A stretch of DNA of 64,000 nucleotides from Flammeovirgaceae bacterium (GTDB lineage Bacteria; Bacteroidota; Bacteroidia; Cytophagales; Cyclobacteriaceae), in assembly GCA_016712035.1 (NCBI GenBank), contig JADJRT010000005.1, positions 186,001 through 250,000 of the forward strand. Direction: 5' to 3'. Made by a program: the position numbers and the translations under genes. Shown piece after piece: positions 9,545 to 18,541 of the stretch. Positions within the stretch are counted from its first letter, which is position 1. Each line of letters opens with the position of its first letter. Below the pieces are notes generated by a model. It ran no database searches, had not been told where the DNA came from, and saw only the letters and a list, made by a program, of their open reading frames with translations.

Positions 9545-10150
9545 TTACTTCGAGTACAATTCAACGATCAGCTGCTCGTTGATATTTTCGGGAATATCCT
9601 GGCGCAATGGCAAGTTGATCAGTTTGCCTATCATTTCATGGCCATCCCACTCAAGCCAATTGTACTTTTTAGCACTTTGAATGGATAATGAATTTGTGAT
9701 GGTCTCCAAGGACTTCGATTTTTCACGAACACCAACCACATCACCAGGGCGTAAATTTACAGAGGGAATATTAACCACCTCACCATTAACGGTGATATGC
9801 TTATGCACAACCAACTGGCGCGCAGCCCTACGAGTAGGCGCAATGCCTAAACGATAAGCCGTGTTGTCTAACCTAGACTCAAGCATCTGCAATAAGACCT
9901 CACCGGTAACCCCTTTCTTGCGCGAAGCTTTATCAAAAATATTCTCGAACTGACGCTCCAGAACACCATAGATGTATTTTGCTTTTTGCTTTTCGGCTAA
10001 CTGAACTGCGTATTCTGATTGCTTACGCTTTTTCCCTTTACCGTGTTGGCCAGGAGGATAGTTCTTCTTAAGAAGCGCTTTGCTCTCGCCAAGGATAGGC
10101 TCGTTGAATCTTCTGGAGATTCTCGCTTTGGGGCCTGTGTATCTTGCCAT
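9545..10150 (-). CDS. rpsD: ribosomal protein uS4
   Basis: A complete 201-residue S4. It starts MARYTGPKARISRRF, has an S4 RNA-binding domain (RLDNTAYRLGIAPTRRAARQ, VNGEVVNIPS) and ends in the usual short tail. S4 nucleates 30S assembly. It lies between rpsK and rpoA. Confidence 0.97.
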   Translation of the reverse strand: MARYTGPKARISRRFNEPILGESKALLKKNYPPGQHGKGKKRKQSEYAVQLAEKQKAKYIYGVLERQFENIFDKASRKKGVTGEVLLQMLESRLDNTAYRLGIAPTRRAARQLVVHKHITVNGEVVNIPSVNLRPGDVVGVREKSKSLETITNSLSIQSAKKYNWLEWDGHEMIGKLINLPLRQDIPENINEQLIVELYSK

Positions 10151-10194
10151 ATTCTATTTTTGATTTTTTTGCGTCCTAATTTGTCAATTAAATT

Positions 10195-10594
10195 TTAAAC
10201 TCTTCTTTTCTTCGGAGGACGGCAGCCATTGTGTGGCATGGGCGTCATATCTTTAATAATCATCACTTCGATGCCTGAAGCCTGAATGCTGCGGATGGCA
10301 GACTCACGTCCTGCGCCAGGGCCCACAACAAAAACTTCTACTTTCCGAAGTCCTAATTCGAAGGCTTTGGTTGCACACTCTTGCGCAGCTACCTGAGCGG
10401 CATAAGGCGTGTTTTTCTTAGAGCCTTTGAACCCCATCTTTCCAGCAGAAGCCCAGGAAACTACCTGACCCGTTGTGTTGGTCATGGAGATGATGATGTT
10501 ATTGAACGTTGCGCGGATATGTGCATGGCCAATAGCCTCTACATTTACTACGCGTTTTTGCTCTTATCTTTCTTCTTTTCGACTGGTGCGCCAT
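10195..10594 (-). CDS. rpsK: ribosomal protein uS11, N-terminal part frame-broken
   Basis: The last 96 residues (MTNTTGQVVSWASAGK to CRPPKKRRV) are a clean S11. In the same frame upstream the residues VNVEAIGHAHIRATFNNIIIS continue the family sequence, so the open frame's internal Met is not the true start. Further upstream the frame breaks in the T-run at 10555-10559 (coding A5; A6 gives KDKSKKRVV), and probably again near 10585-10592, where an ATG at 10594 is one base out of frame. These are likely sequence errors. Confidence 0.9.
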
Positions 10595-10624
10595 ACTGAA
10601 AAGTTTAAATGCTTTTTAAATTAA

Positions 10625-11005
10625 TTAACCTTTAGTTGCCTTCTTTTTATTTGCTACCGTCTTGCGCTTTTCTTTGCGGGTACGGGCGTTATTCTTGGTG
10701 GTTTGGCCACGCACAGGTAACCCCCTGCGATGGCGCAGACCGCGGTAGCAGCCGATGTCCATCAAGCGCTTTACGCTCAATTGAACTTCCGACTTCAGTG
10801 CACCTTCAATTTTGAATTGCTCTGCAATCGCGGCACGAATAGCGTTCGATTCTTCATCGTTCCACTCTTTGGCCTTCTTATCCCAGGTTACTCCTACTTG
10901 CGTAAGAATGTTCTGAGCTGACTTACGGCCGATACCGTAAATATACGTGAGGGCGATTTCGCCTCTCTTGTTATCGGGAATATCAACACCAGCAATACGT
11001 GCCAT
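10625..11005 (-). CDS. rpsM: ribosomal protein uS13
   Basis: A complete 126-residue S13: MARIAGVDIPDNKRGEIAL at the start, the GLRHRRGLPVRGQ motif and a basic C-terminal tail. It contacts the 50S subunit and P-site tRNA. It begins 2 bases after the rpmJ stop codon. Confidence 0.97.
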   Translation of the reverse strand: MARIAGVDIPDNKRGEIALTYIYGIGRKSAQNILTQVGVTWDKKAKEWNDEESNAIRAAIAEQFKIEGALKSEVQLSVKRLMDIGCYRGLRHRRGLPVRGQTTKNNARTRKEKRKTVANKKKATKG

Positions 11006-11007
11006 AA

Positions 11008-11124
11008 TTATCCTTGTCTTTGTTTATACCTTGGATTCTTCTTGTTAATAACAAATAATTTGCCCTTGCGCCTGATGATCTTGCAATCGGCACTCCGCTT
11101 TTTTATAGATGATCTGACTTTCAT
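11008..11124 (-). CDS. rpmJ: ribosomal protein bL36
   Basis: A 38-residue reading frame between infA and rpsM: MKVRSSIKKRSADCKIIR at the start and KNPRYKQRQG at the end, which is the standard L36. It has only one cysteine, so it is the form without the zinc ribbon. Start at 11124, 3 bases after the infA stop. The position infA-rpmJ-rpsM is conserved in bacteria. Confidence 0.95.
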   Translation of the reverse strand: MKVRSSIKKRSADCKIIRRKGKLFVINKKNPRYKQRQG

Positions 11125-11127
11125 AGT

Positions 11128-11346
11128 CTATTTATATCTAAACGTTATCCTTCCCTTTGTTAAATCGTAAGGGGACATCTCCAACCTTACTTTATCGCCA
11201 GGCAATATGCGGATGTAATGCATCCTCATCTTACCTGATATATGTGCTAACACTTCGTGGCCGTTCTCCAATTGCACTCTAAACATTGCATTGGATAACG
11301 CTTCCAGAATTGTACCGTCTTGCTCTATCGACTTTTGCTTCGCCAC
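11128..11346 (-). CDS. infA: translation initiation factor IF-1
   Basis: A complete 72-residue IF-1 with one OB-fold: MAKQKSIEQDGTILEAL, LENGHEVLAHISGKMR and the ending GRITFRYK. It binds the 30S A site during initiation. Its first 22 bases overlap the end of map (11325-11346) in a different frame, so translation of the two is probably coupled. Confidence 0.97.
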   Translation of the reverse strand: MAKQKSIEQDGTILEALSNAMFRVQLENGHEVLAHISGKMRMHYIRILPGDKVRLEMSPYDLTKGRITFRYK

Positions 11347-12119
11347 TTATACGAATAATTTAGTTCTATATACTCGTGAGTCGTTAAAACCTCTGTTCTG
11401 TCCTTAAAGATCGCCACCGTATGCTCAAAATGAGCAGAAGGTTTGCGATCAGATGTTCGGATTGTCCAACCATCCTTTTCCTGAACTACGCTTTTCGTTC
11501 CCAGGTTTATCATCGGCTCAATGGCAAAAACCATTCCCGCCTCCAATTTCACACCCTTACCCCTCTTTCCATAGTTAGGAACTTCAGGATCTTCGTGAAG
11601 GTCTTTCCCAACACCATGCCCTACTAGTTCTCTCACTACCCCGTATCCGAATTGCTCTACATGACTCTGTATCGCAAAACTTACATCTCCCATTCTATTT
11701 CCAGCTTTCGCCTGAGCAATACCAATGTGAAGTGATTCGTAGGTTCGTTCCAGTAAATCCAACACTTCACTATTCACTTTTTCAAGTGGATAAGTGTAGG
11801 CGGAGTCACTATGGAATCCCTTAAACTTTACACCACAATCAACCGAAACGATATCGGTCTCCTTTAACTCGTAAGTTCCTGGGAACCCATGAACTACGGT
11901 TTCGTTAACCGAAATACATAAGGCTGCCGGAAACCCGTGATAATTTTTAAAGGAAGGAATCCCTCCAGAATCACGAATAAATTCTTCGGCAACCTGATCC
12001 AATTCTTTCGTAGTAACCCCAGGTTTTACCCTTTTGGCTACCTCACCATGTGCCTTTCCTAAGATCAGCGCACTTTCCCGAATTAATTGAATCTCATCGT
12101 CCGTCTTGTAGCGAATCAT
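11325..12119 (-). CDS. map: type I methionine aminopeptidase
   Basis: A 264-residue peptidase that removes the initiator methionine. The metal ligands are visible: two aspartates in VDCGVKFKGFHSDSAYT, a histidine in VGHGVGKDLHEDP, and glutamates in FAIEPM and at the C-terminal HFEHTVAIF region. It follows secY and its 3' end overlaps infA by 22 bases, as described there. Confidence 0.97.
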   Translation of the reverse strand: MIRYKTDDEIQLIRESALILGKAHGEVAKRVKPGVTTKELDQVAEEFIRDSGGIPSFKNYHGFPAALCISVNETVVHGFPGTYELKETDIVSVDCGVKFKGFHSDSAYTYPLEKVNSEVLDLLERTYESLHIGIAQAKAGNRMGDVSFAIQSHVEQFGYGVVRELVGHGVGKDLHEDPEVPNYGKRGKGVKLEAGMVFAIEPMINLGTKSVVQEKDGWTIRTSDRKPSAHFEHTVAIFKDRTEVLTTHEYIELNYSYKWRSKSR

Positions 12120-12125
12120 TCAACC

Positions 12126-13438
12126 TCAAGCCGCAGCAAACTGAGAACGTCCTTTAACTCTACCCGATTTCATCATCCCCTCATAATGCCTCATCAATAA
12201 GTAACTCTCCACTTGTTGAAGTGTATCTAACACAACTCCAACAAGAATTAACAGAGAAGTACCGCCATAGAATTGAGCAAAATTCTGCGTGATTCCAGCC
12301 TTCACCGCAAAGGCAGGAAGAATGGCAACCGCGGCAAGGAAAATAGCACCTGGTAAAGTAATCTTCGATAAAATACTATCTATAAACTCAGCGGTTTGCT
12401 TACCAGGCTTTATGCCCGGTACAAATCCACCGTTGCGTTTCAAATTATCAGCAATATCGTTCGATGGAACTGTAATCGCTGTATAGAAGAACGTGAAAAT
12501 CAAAATAAGATGGCAAATAATAAATTGTACTGCCAGGAAGTGAAGTCAGCGAACGTAGAGCCCACATAAGAACCTAAATCACTGTCTTGCCAGATTTGAG
12601 CAACCAAGGGCGGAATAAACATCAGCGCCTGGGCAAAGATGATTGGCATTACACCGGCAGAATTCAACTTCAAAGGAATGAAATCGCGTTTACCACCGTA
12701 TAATTTGTTACCCACAACCTGCTTTGCATATTGAACTGGAATTCTTCTGGTCGCCTGCGTAAGGGCAATTACACCCACCACCACGAAGAACAATGCGAGC
12801 GCCTCCACAATAAAAAACAACATCCCATTCATTCCTTTCGCATCAATCTCCTGATAAATAGCTGCCGGGAATCGTGAAACAATTCCGATCATGATCAACA
12901 TACTAATACCATTGCCAATACCTTTATCTGTGATTCTTTCACCCAACCACATACAAAACATTGTTCCTGCAATCAGTATTACAATAGACGAAACGGTGAA
13001 GAACATGCCAGGATTCAAAATCGCTTCTGCATTTACCGTTGCACGGATGTAGCCATAAGACTGAGCGGCAGTGATAATGATTGTTAATATGCGGGTAAAC
13101 TGATTCAACTTTTTACGACCGCTATCACCTTCTTTCTGGAGTTTTGTAAAATGCGGTACGGCTACTGTTAGTAACTGAACCACAATGGAAGCCGAGATAT
13201 AAGGCATGATACCTAATGCAAAGATAGATGCGCGACTAAATGACCCTCCTAAAAAAGGTATTCAAGAAGATCGAAAATACCACCCTGGTTTCCAGACAAT
13301 AAGTTTGGATCAATACCAGGAAGTACGATGTAAGAAGCCTAAACGGAAAATGATTAGAAAACCTATTGTATTCAGAATGCGAACCCGCAGGTCTTCAATC
13401 GAAAATATGTTCTTTATGGTTGTAAAGAAACGCTTCAT
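12126..13438 (-). CDS. secY: preprotein translocase subunit SecY, frame broken at several points
   Basis: The SecY channel is spread over three frames. The N terminus starts at 13438 (MKRFFTTIKNIFSIEDLR, its ATG overlapping the rplO stop), continues as RLGSYIVLPGIDPNLL only if indels near 13335 and 13245-13262 are corrected, then runs intact from PYISASIVVQLL to YNLLFAIL (to about 12510), and the last 125 residues follow after one more missing base near 12505. Hydrophobic helices TM2 to TM10 are readable. SecY is essential and single copy, so these four indels are almost certainly sequence errors; this is the worst-quality gene in the window. Confidence 0.93.
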
Positions 13439-13884
13439 TATTTCACAGTTGTTGCAGTACCACCTAAGTTTTCAATTGCTTTTGTAGCTGTGTCCGAAAA
13501 GGCATGTGCTTCTACACTTACCTTTGATTTCAATTCACCACGACCTAATATTTTTACACTATCCTTCTTGCCAACAATTCCATTATCAATCATTAACTGA
13601 ACAGTAAGCGCTGAAGCCTTGGTCTTTTGAGCCAACTCCTCTAAAGCATCCAGATTAAGGGCCTTGAAGTATATCTTATTGTTGTTCTTAAAACCAAACT
13701 TTGGAATGCGTCTCTGAAGCGGCATCTGTCCACCTTCAAAACCAAACTTTTTATGGTAGCCCGAACGGGATTGAGCTCCTTTATGACCACGGCCAGCCGT
13801 GCTTCCACCAGAACCCTGTCCTCTTCCGAGGCGCTTATTATTTTTTACCGATCCTTCTGCCGGCTTGAGTGTGTGCAGCTTCAT
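13438..13884 (-). CDS. rplO: ribosomal protein uL15
   Basis: A complete 148-residue L15: the Gly/Arg-rich N terminus (LGRGQGSGGSTAGRGHKG) followed by the compact C-terminal domain (VKILGRGELKSKVSVEAHAF). Its TAA stop overlaps the secY ATG by one base (TAATG), which points to coupled translation. Confidence 0.97.
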   Translation of the reverse strand: MKLHTLKPAEGSVKNNKRLGRGQGSGGSTAGRGHKGAQSRSGYHKKFGFEGGQMPLQRRIPKFGFKNNNKIYFKALNLDALEELAQKTKASALTVQLMIDNGIVGKKDSVKILGRGELKSKVSVEAHAFSDTATKAIENLGGTATTVK

Positions 13885-13885
13885 T

Positions 13886-14065
13886 TTATAATTCGGTTAC
13901 GCTCACTAAATGCTTAACTTTTTTTACCATGCCCTGTATCTGCGGAGTATACTCCACTTCTACAGAACGATGTACTTTCCCAAGCCCTAACGACTCAATT
14001 GTTCTCAATTGCGTCTCCGGTCTTTTGATTGTGCTACGGGTTTGAGTAATTCTAACTTTTGCCAT
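13886..14065 (-). CDS. rpmD: ribosomal protein uL30
   Basis: A 59-residue frame reading MAKVRITQTRSTIKRPE at the start and VKKVKHLVSVTEL at the end: a standard bacterial L30. It lies between rpsE (5 bases upstream) and rplO (1 base downstream), the conserved position. Confidence 0.95.
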   Translation of the reverse strand: MAKVRITQTRSTIKRPETQLRTIESLGLGKVHRSVEVEYTPQIQGMVKKVKHLVSVTEL

Positions 14066-14070
14066 ACTTA

Positions 14071-14590
14071 CTATCCGTTAAAAACTTTTGACAAGGAAAC
14101 ACCTCTATTGCGTGCTATAGTTTGAGGGTCACGCATGGTTGTTAATGCCTTAAAGGTTGCCTTTACCACATTGTGTGGATTTGATGAACCCTTAGACTTC
14201 GCCAACACATTGTGTACACCCGCACTTTCTAACACCGCCCGCATAGCACCACCGGCTATTACACCTGTACCCGCAGAAGCTGGCTTCAATAGAACAAACC
14301 CACCACCAAATTTTCCTAGCGATTCATGTGGTACCGTTCCTTTTATGATCGGAACTTTTACAAAATGTTTTTTCGCATCATCAATACCTTTTGTAATGGC
14401 ATCGGTTACTTCGTTTGGCTTTTCCCAAACCGTAGCCCACTACACCATTTCCATCTCCCACGACTACAATGGCTGAGAAGCTGAATCTTCTACCTCCTTT
14501 CACCACTTTGGCTACACGCTGGATGGCAACAACCTTTTCTTTCAGGTCGATTTCACTTGCCTTTACTGTGCTGACGTTACTTTGTGTCAT
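14071..14590 (-). CDS. rpsE: ribosomal protein uS5, one frame break
   Basis: The N-terminal half (to VVGYGLGKA, with the double-stranded RNA-binding motif GGRRFSFSAIVVVGDGNG) and the C-terminal half (KPASAGTGVIAGGAMRAV) are in different frames. Between them the sequence reads EVTDAITKGIDDAKKHFV once two surplus bases around 14412-14426 are removed. The restored protein has the normal S5 length of about 172 residues. Likely sequence error. Confidence 0.93.
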
Positions 14591-14593
14591 GCT

Positions 14594-14942
14594 TTAAAAT
14601 TTTAAGCCTCCTTCTCTGGCTCCTTCAGCCAAAGCTTTGATATTACCATGATAGAGATACCCGTTGCGATCAAATACTATTTCCTGAATACCACTGGCAA
14701 CAGCCTTTTCAGCTACTTTCTTGCCAACGCTCTTGGAGATAGTCATATTCACTCCACCTTTCTTATCCAATTCAATGGAGGAAGAAGATGTAAGTGTTAT
14801 GGCCCTTTTGAATCATCTATAATTGCGCATAGATAACTTTATTGCTGCGAAAAACTGACAGCCGTGGTCTGGCCGATGTGCCTTCCATTTTTTTGCGGAT
14901 CCCTTTTTTAATCCTGAGTCTCCTGTCTTTAATGTTTGCCAT
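14594..14942 (-). CDS. rplR: ribosomal protein uL18, frame broken
   Basis: Starts at 14942 (MANIKDRRLRIKKGIRKK), reads RPRLSVFRSNKVIYAQ, then breaks: one missing base near 14820 and two surplus bases near 14800 separate it from TLTSSSSIEL, KSVGKKVAEKAVASGIQE and the ending NIKALAEGAREGGLKF. All L18 blocks are present, so this is one gene with consensus errors. It binds 5S rRNA. It sits between rplF and rpsE. Confidence 0.92.
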
Positions 14943-14950
14943 GATTACTA

Positions 14951-15508
14951 TTATTTAGCAGCTGCTTTACCAGCTTTTCTACGTACAAACTCACCCACAA
15001 AACGAATACCTTTTCCTTTGTAAGGTTCTACACTGCGCAGCGACTTAATTTTCGCAGCTACCTGACCAATCAATTGCTTGTCTATACCCTCCAAGGTTAT
15101 GGTCGGATTTTGACCTTTCTCCTGAGTTGCTTGCACCTTAAGTTCAGCGGGTACACCCAATATAACACTGTGTGAATAACCTAAACTTAAATCCAATACG
15201 TTCCCCTGGGCTGACGCCTTATATCCAACACCAATCAATTCTAATTCGGCTTTAAAACCTTTGCTTACACCTTCAACCATATTGTTGATTAGGGAACGGT
15301 AAAGACCATGCATAGCCTTGTGTCTTTTTTGCTCTGTAGGACGCTCAACAACCAAATTGCCTTCGTTCAATACTATTTTGAAATCAGTATCAATTTTTTG
15401 CTTCAACTCACCTTTAGGTCCTTTTACAGTAACCAGATGGTCTTGTTCAGAAAAAGTGCAGGTAACACCTTTAGGAATCTCAATGGGTAATCTACCAATT
15501 CGTGACAT
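14951..15508 (-). CDS. rplF: ribosomal protein uL6
   Basis: A complete 185-residue L6 with the two repeated domains: MSRIGRLPIEIPKGV at the start and the signature RSVEPYKGKGIRFVGEFVR near the end. Located between rpsH and rplR. Confidence 0.97.
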   Translation of the reverse strand: MSRIGRLPIEIPKGVTCTFSEQDHLVTVKGPKGELKQKIDTDFKIVLNEGNLVVERPTEQKRHKAMHGLYRSLINNMVEGVSKGFKAELELIGVGYKASAQGNVLDLSLGYSHSVILGVPAELKVQATQEKGQNPTITLEGIDKQLIGQVAAKIKSLRSVEPYKGKGIRFVGEFVRRKAGKAAAK

Positions 15509-15520
15509 GTTCTTCTTCGT

Positions 15521-15925
15521 TTAATAGATATAACACAACACTTCTCCACCTACATTCATGGCCTTCGCTTCCTTATCGGTAATCACTCCTCGCGAAGTAG
15601 ATAGAATAGCAATCCCAAGTCCATTCAATACTTTGGGCAGGCTACTAGCCGGCTTATACTGACGTAGTCCGGGTGAACTTACCCGCTGCAATTTTGTAAT
15701 CGCTGATTCCTTAGTCTCAGGATTGTATTTCAAGGCTATTTTAATATTGCCCTGACTATTGGTAGTATCCTCAAACTTGTAATTAAGGATATACCCTTTA
15801 TCAAATAGAACCTTCGTTACCTCCTTCTTAATGTTGGAAGCAGGAACCTCTACTACGCGGTGACGTGCCTTGATGGCATTGCGCAACCGGGTTAAATAAT
15901 CTGCTATTGGATCCGTTGTTTTCAT
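15521..15925 (-). CDS. rpsH: ribosomal protein uS8
   Basis: A complete 134-residue S8: TDPIADYLTRLRNAIKA at the start and the conserved GIAILSTSRGVITDKEA, ending GGEVLCYIY. It binds helix 21 of 16S rRNA. It is the first gene after an internal promoter (15970-16000), so the second half of the ribosomal cluster can be transcribed independently of rplC. Confidence 0.97.
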   Translation of the reverse strand: MKTTDPIADYLTRLRNAIKARHRVVEVPASNIKKEVTKVLFDKGYILNYKFEDTTNSQGNIKIALKYNPETKESAITKLQRVSSPGLRQYKPASSLPKVLNGLGIAILSTSRGVITDKEAKAMNVGGEVLCYIY

Positions 15926-15948
15926 TTTACTTATTTATAAAAAGCAAA

Positions 15949-15966
15949 CCCGTTTTTTGGAACGGG
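15949..15966 (-). other. stem-loop at the 5' end of the rpsH leader
   Basis: A 6-bp perfect stem (CCCGTT / AACGGG) with a 6-base loop. It begins only a few bases after the expected transcription start of the rpsH promoter, so the RNA would begin with this hairpin. A downstream TTTGCTTTTT also gives it some terminator character for transcripts arriving from rpsN. Function unknown; a stabilising or autoregulatory leader is an inference. Confidence 0.4.
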
Positions 15967-15969
15967 CTG

Positions 15970-16000
15970 CAAAGATATATAACAATTTCTGTTATCCAAA
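15970..16000 (-). promoter_or_regulatory. internal promoter of the ribosomal cluster, before rpsH
   Basis: On the minus strand: TTTG at 16000-15997, exactly 19 bases, then TATCTTTG at 15977-15970. This matches the Bacteroidota sigma-A type consensus TTTG-N19-TAnnTTTG in all fixed positions. It lies in a 155-base gap between rpsN and rpsH, where most relatives have a short gap. Confidence 0.75.
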
Positions 16001-16080
16001 CTGTTATCTGGTTTCGGTTTAGCCTGTTTTAGAGGGTGCCCGACCTGAATACTCAGCAACCTAATATGTATTGGGGTCTT

Positions 16081-16351
16081 CTACCAGCTAGCCTTGGTTA
16101 GTCCTGGTATTTTTTCCCTCGTTAGCCATTTGGCGAAATTGGTTACGGCACAAACCAAACTTGCTCATGTAGCCTCTTGGGCGACCTGTAAGTTTGCAGC
16201 GGCTGCGTAACCGCACAGGAGATGAGCTTCTTGGAAGTTTATCCAAACCCGCGTAATCTCCGGCTGCCTTCAAAGCCTTGCGCTTTGCTGCGTAGCGTGC
16301 TACCAGCTTTTCCTTTTTCTTGTCTCTTGCGATGATTGATAATTTTGCCAT
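16081..16351 (-). CDS. rpsN: ribosomal protein uS14, last residues frame-broken
   Basis: Reads MAKLSIIARDKKKEKLVARY to FRQMANEGK in one frame, then a T-run of six at 16110-16115 (one base too many) shifts the last codons; with it shortened the protein ends IPGLTKASW at 16081, the invariant S14 ending. It is the 89-residue form without zinc-binding CxxC pairs. Confidence 0.94.
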
Positions 16352-16359
16352 CGAGTCGA

Positions 16360-16910
16360 TTAATTTTTAGTTACAAATGGCATCCCCAACGCCTTCAACA
16401 ACGCGTAGCTCTCTTCATCAGAAGCAGCGGAAGTCACGAAGGTTATATCCATGCCGTTAATCTTATTCACTTTGTCAATTGAGATTTCAGGGAAAATGAT
16501 CTGCTCCTTTACACCCAGCGTATAATTTCCACGACCATCAAAACCTTTATCACTTACGCCTTTAAAATCGCGTACACGTGGTAACGCTACGTTCATCAAA
16601 CGATCTAAGAATTCGTACATGCGATCGCCACGCAAGGTAACCTTAACACCAATAGGCTTGATCAAGCGCAGTTTAAAGTTTGAAATATCTTTCTTTGAAC
16701 TGTTGACACAGCCTTTTGGCCGGTAATGGTTGAACTTTCTTCCAGACCCACATCGATCAACTTCTTATCTGCTACTGCAGCACCAACACCTTTGTTGATA
16801 CAAATCTTTTCAATTTTAGGTACCTGCATTACCGACTTATACTGAAACTTATCTTTCAGGCCGGGAACGATTTCCTTGAGGTACTTTTCTTTTAATCTTG
16901 GAGTTGCCAT
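16360..16910 (-). CDS. rplE: ribosomal protein uL5, one frame break
   Basis: The N-terminal 70 or so residues (MATPRLKEKYLKEIVPGL to TGQKAVSTV) and the C-terminal 101 (LIKPIGVKVTLRGDRMYEF to the end) overlap in different frames. One missing base near 16697-16701 restores the junction SKKDISNFKLRLIKP. Normal L5 length after correction. Its ATG overlaps the rplX TAA by one base. Confidence 0.94.
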
Positions 16911-17251
16911 TATTTAATTAATTCTCCTGTTTTCTTTGAATATCTCTGCAGTTTACCCTTCTCATCAAGCTTTCTGCCTGTGCGCGTTGGCTTGCCATTA
17001 GATGGTTCAAGCAACATCAAATTACTGATGTGGATTGTTCCCTCCATTTTTTTAATGCCTCCTTCAGGCTTTCCAGCAGAAGGCTTCTGGTGCTTAGTCA
17101 CCATATTGATTCCTTCAACAATTGCGCGGTTTTTATCTGCAATAATTTCCAGAACCTTGCCAGTCTTTGTTTTGTCATTACCCGCGAGGATCACTACCGT
17201 GTCTCCTTTGCGAATGTGCAGTTTCTGCTGCTTGTTATACTTCCTTTCCAT
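16910..17251 (-). CDS. rplX: ribosomal protein uL24
   Basis: A complete 113-residue L24 with the KOW motif (HIRKGDTVVILAGNDKTKTG) and the conserved EGINMVTKHQKP block. Early assembly protein of the 50S subunit. It is between rplN and rplE and shares a TAATG overlap with rplE. Confidence 0.96.
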   Translation of the reverse strand: MERKYNKQQKLHIRKGDTVVILAGNDKTKTGKVLEIIADKNRAIVEGINMVTKHQKPSAGKPEGGIKKMEGTIHISNLMLLEPSNGKPTRTGRKLDEKGKLQRYSKKTGELIK

Positions 17252-17254
17252 AAC

Positions 17255-17622
17255 TTATAATACTTCGGGTGCCAAAGACACAATTTTCATGAATTGCTTC
17301 TCTCTCAACTCGCGTGCCACCGGGCCAAAGATACGGGTACCTCTAGGCTCGTCCTGTGCATTAAAAAGCACAGCTGCATTATCTTCAAAACGAATGTATG
17401 ATCCATCTTTTCTTCTAATCTCTTTTTGGTGCGAACAATCACCGCTCTTAGAAACAGTTCCTTTTTCACCTGGCTGGTTGGAATTGCTGACTTAACCGTA
17501 ACAACAATTTTATCACCTACACTGGCCGATCCTCTGCGGGTTCCGCCCAGTACATGAACGCAAAGAACTTCCTTTGCTCCACTATTATCTGCTACCGTTA
17601 ACCGGCTTTCTGTTTGTATCAT
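17255..17622 (-). CDS. rplN: ribosomal protein uL14, frame broken
   Basis: Starts MIQTESRLTVADNSGAKEV in the correct frame. From about 17466 onward a missing base, then a surplus base near 17450, give a locally wrong stretch (KKELFLRAV for KKGTVSKAV), and a missing base in the T-run 17423-17427 shifts the rest. In the restored frame the C terminus reads NAAVLFNAQDEPRGTRIF and ends SLAPEVL at 17255, which is standard L14. Confidence 0.93.
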
Positions 17623-17624
17623 GG

Positions 17625-17885
17625 TTACTTAGCTTTTTCGATTATTTCAACCAATCTCCATCTCTTATTCTTGCTCAAAGGGCGTGTTTCAGAAATACGT
17701 ACAGTATCTCCAATACCCGCTTCATTCTTTTCATCATGCGCCATGAACTTGGTAGTCTTGTTCATGAATTTTCCATAGATAGGGTGCTTTACCTTGCGGT
17801 TCATAGCAATAGTGATAGACTTAGTCATCTTATTGCTCACCACTTTTCCTATTCTTTCTTTTCTTAGGTTTCTAGCCGTCTCCAT
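17625..17885 (-). CDS. rpsQ: ribosomal protein uS17
   Basis: A complete 86-residue S17: NLRKERIGKVVSNKMTKSI at the start, and GDTVRISETRPLSKNKRW, the OB-fold signature. Located between rpmC and rplN with 2-6 base gaps. Confidence 0.96.
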   Translation of the reverse strand: METARNLRKERIGKVVSNKMTKSITIAMNRKVKHPIYGKFMNKTTKFMAHDEKNEAGIGDTVRISETRPLSKNKRWRLVEIIEKAK

Positions 17886-17891
17886 GAGAAA

Positions 17892-18086
17892 TTATTTTTG
17901 AGTTTCTTTTGCTTTCAATTCAGTCTTCAAGCGGGCAATTAACCTGCGGGTTTCTTTAATGCGCATCGGGTTTTCGATAGCCGAAACCTGATGAGCGAAC
18001 TTAAGTTTGCGCAAAGCTTCGCCTTCGCTACCGATCTTTTCGGTAAGTTCCGCTAAGGTTAGTCCTTTAATTTCTACGTTTTTCAT
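17892..18086 (-). CDS. rpmC: ribosomal protein uL29
   Basis: A complete 64-residue L29, a two-helix protein: EIKGLTLAELTEKIGSE and the family ending ETRRLIARLKTELKAKE. Its ATG overlaps the corrected rplP stop (ATGA), indicating translational coupling. Confidence 0.95.
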   Translation of the reverse strand: MKNVEIKGLTLAELTEKIGSEGEALRKLKFAHQVSAIENPMRIKETRRLIARLKTELKAKETQK

Positions 18087-18515
18087 TTTGCTGCTTGTTC
18101 TACGTAATCTCTTCTTACTGTAAAGCGGGTCTTAATCGGAAGTTTTCCATCTGCCAATGCCAATGCTTCTTTTGCTGTTGCCATGGTAACACCACCTGCT
18201 TCAAACAAGAATTGTACCTGGCTTAATAACGGCCACCCAATATTCTGGCGCTCCCTTACCTTTACCCATACGCACTTCAGCAGGCTTGCGGGTAATTGGC
18301 TTATCTGGGAAAATGCGAATCCATACCTGACCTTCGCGCTTCATGGCGCGGGTAACAGCTACACGAGCTGCTTCTAATTGACGGGCTGTAATCCAACCTG
18401 GCTCAAGTGCCTTCAATGCAAAAGATCCGAAAGCAATAGAATGACCACGTGTGGCCGTACCCTTCACTTTTCCTTTTTGCATTTTCCTGAATTTAGTCCG
18501 CTTAGGCTGTAACAT
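18083..18515 (-). CDS. rplP: ribosomal protein uL16, C terminus frame-broken
   Basis: The first 103 residues are a clean L16 (MLQPKRTKFRKMQKGK, GSFALKALEPGWITARQLEA). A surplus base near 18205-18210 creates an early stop after KPGTIL; without it the protein goes on as FEAGGVTMATAKEALALA and ends DYVEQAAK at 18083, the normal length. Likely sequence error. Confidence 0.94.
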
Positions 18516-18541
18516 GATTTACTGCTTTTATCTGTTCTGAA

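Noticed and set aside
13206..13487. A 93-residue plus-strand frame over the start of secY
   Set aside because: It exists only because the coding strand of secY is broken there; the minus-strand reading gives SecY residues.
16980..17495. A 171-residue plus-strand frame over rplX and rplN
   Set aside because: It covers well-conserved ribosomal genes on the other strand and has no family resemblance.
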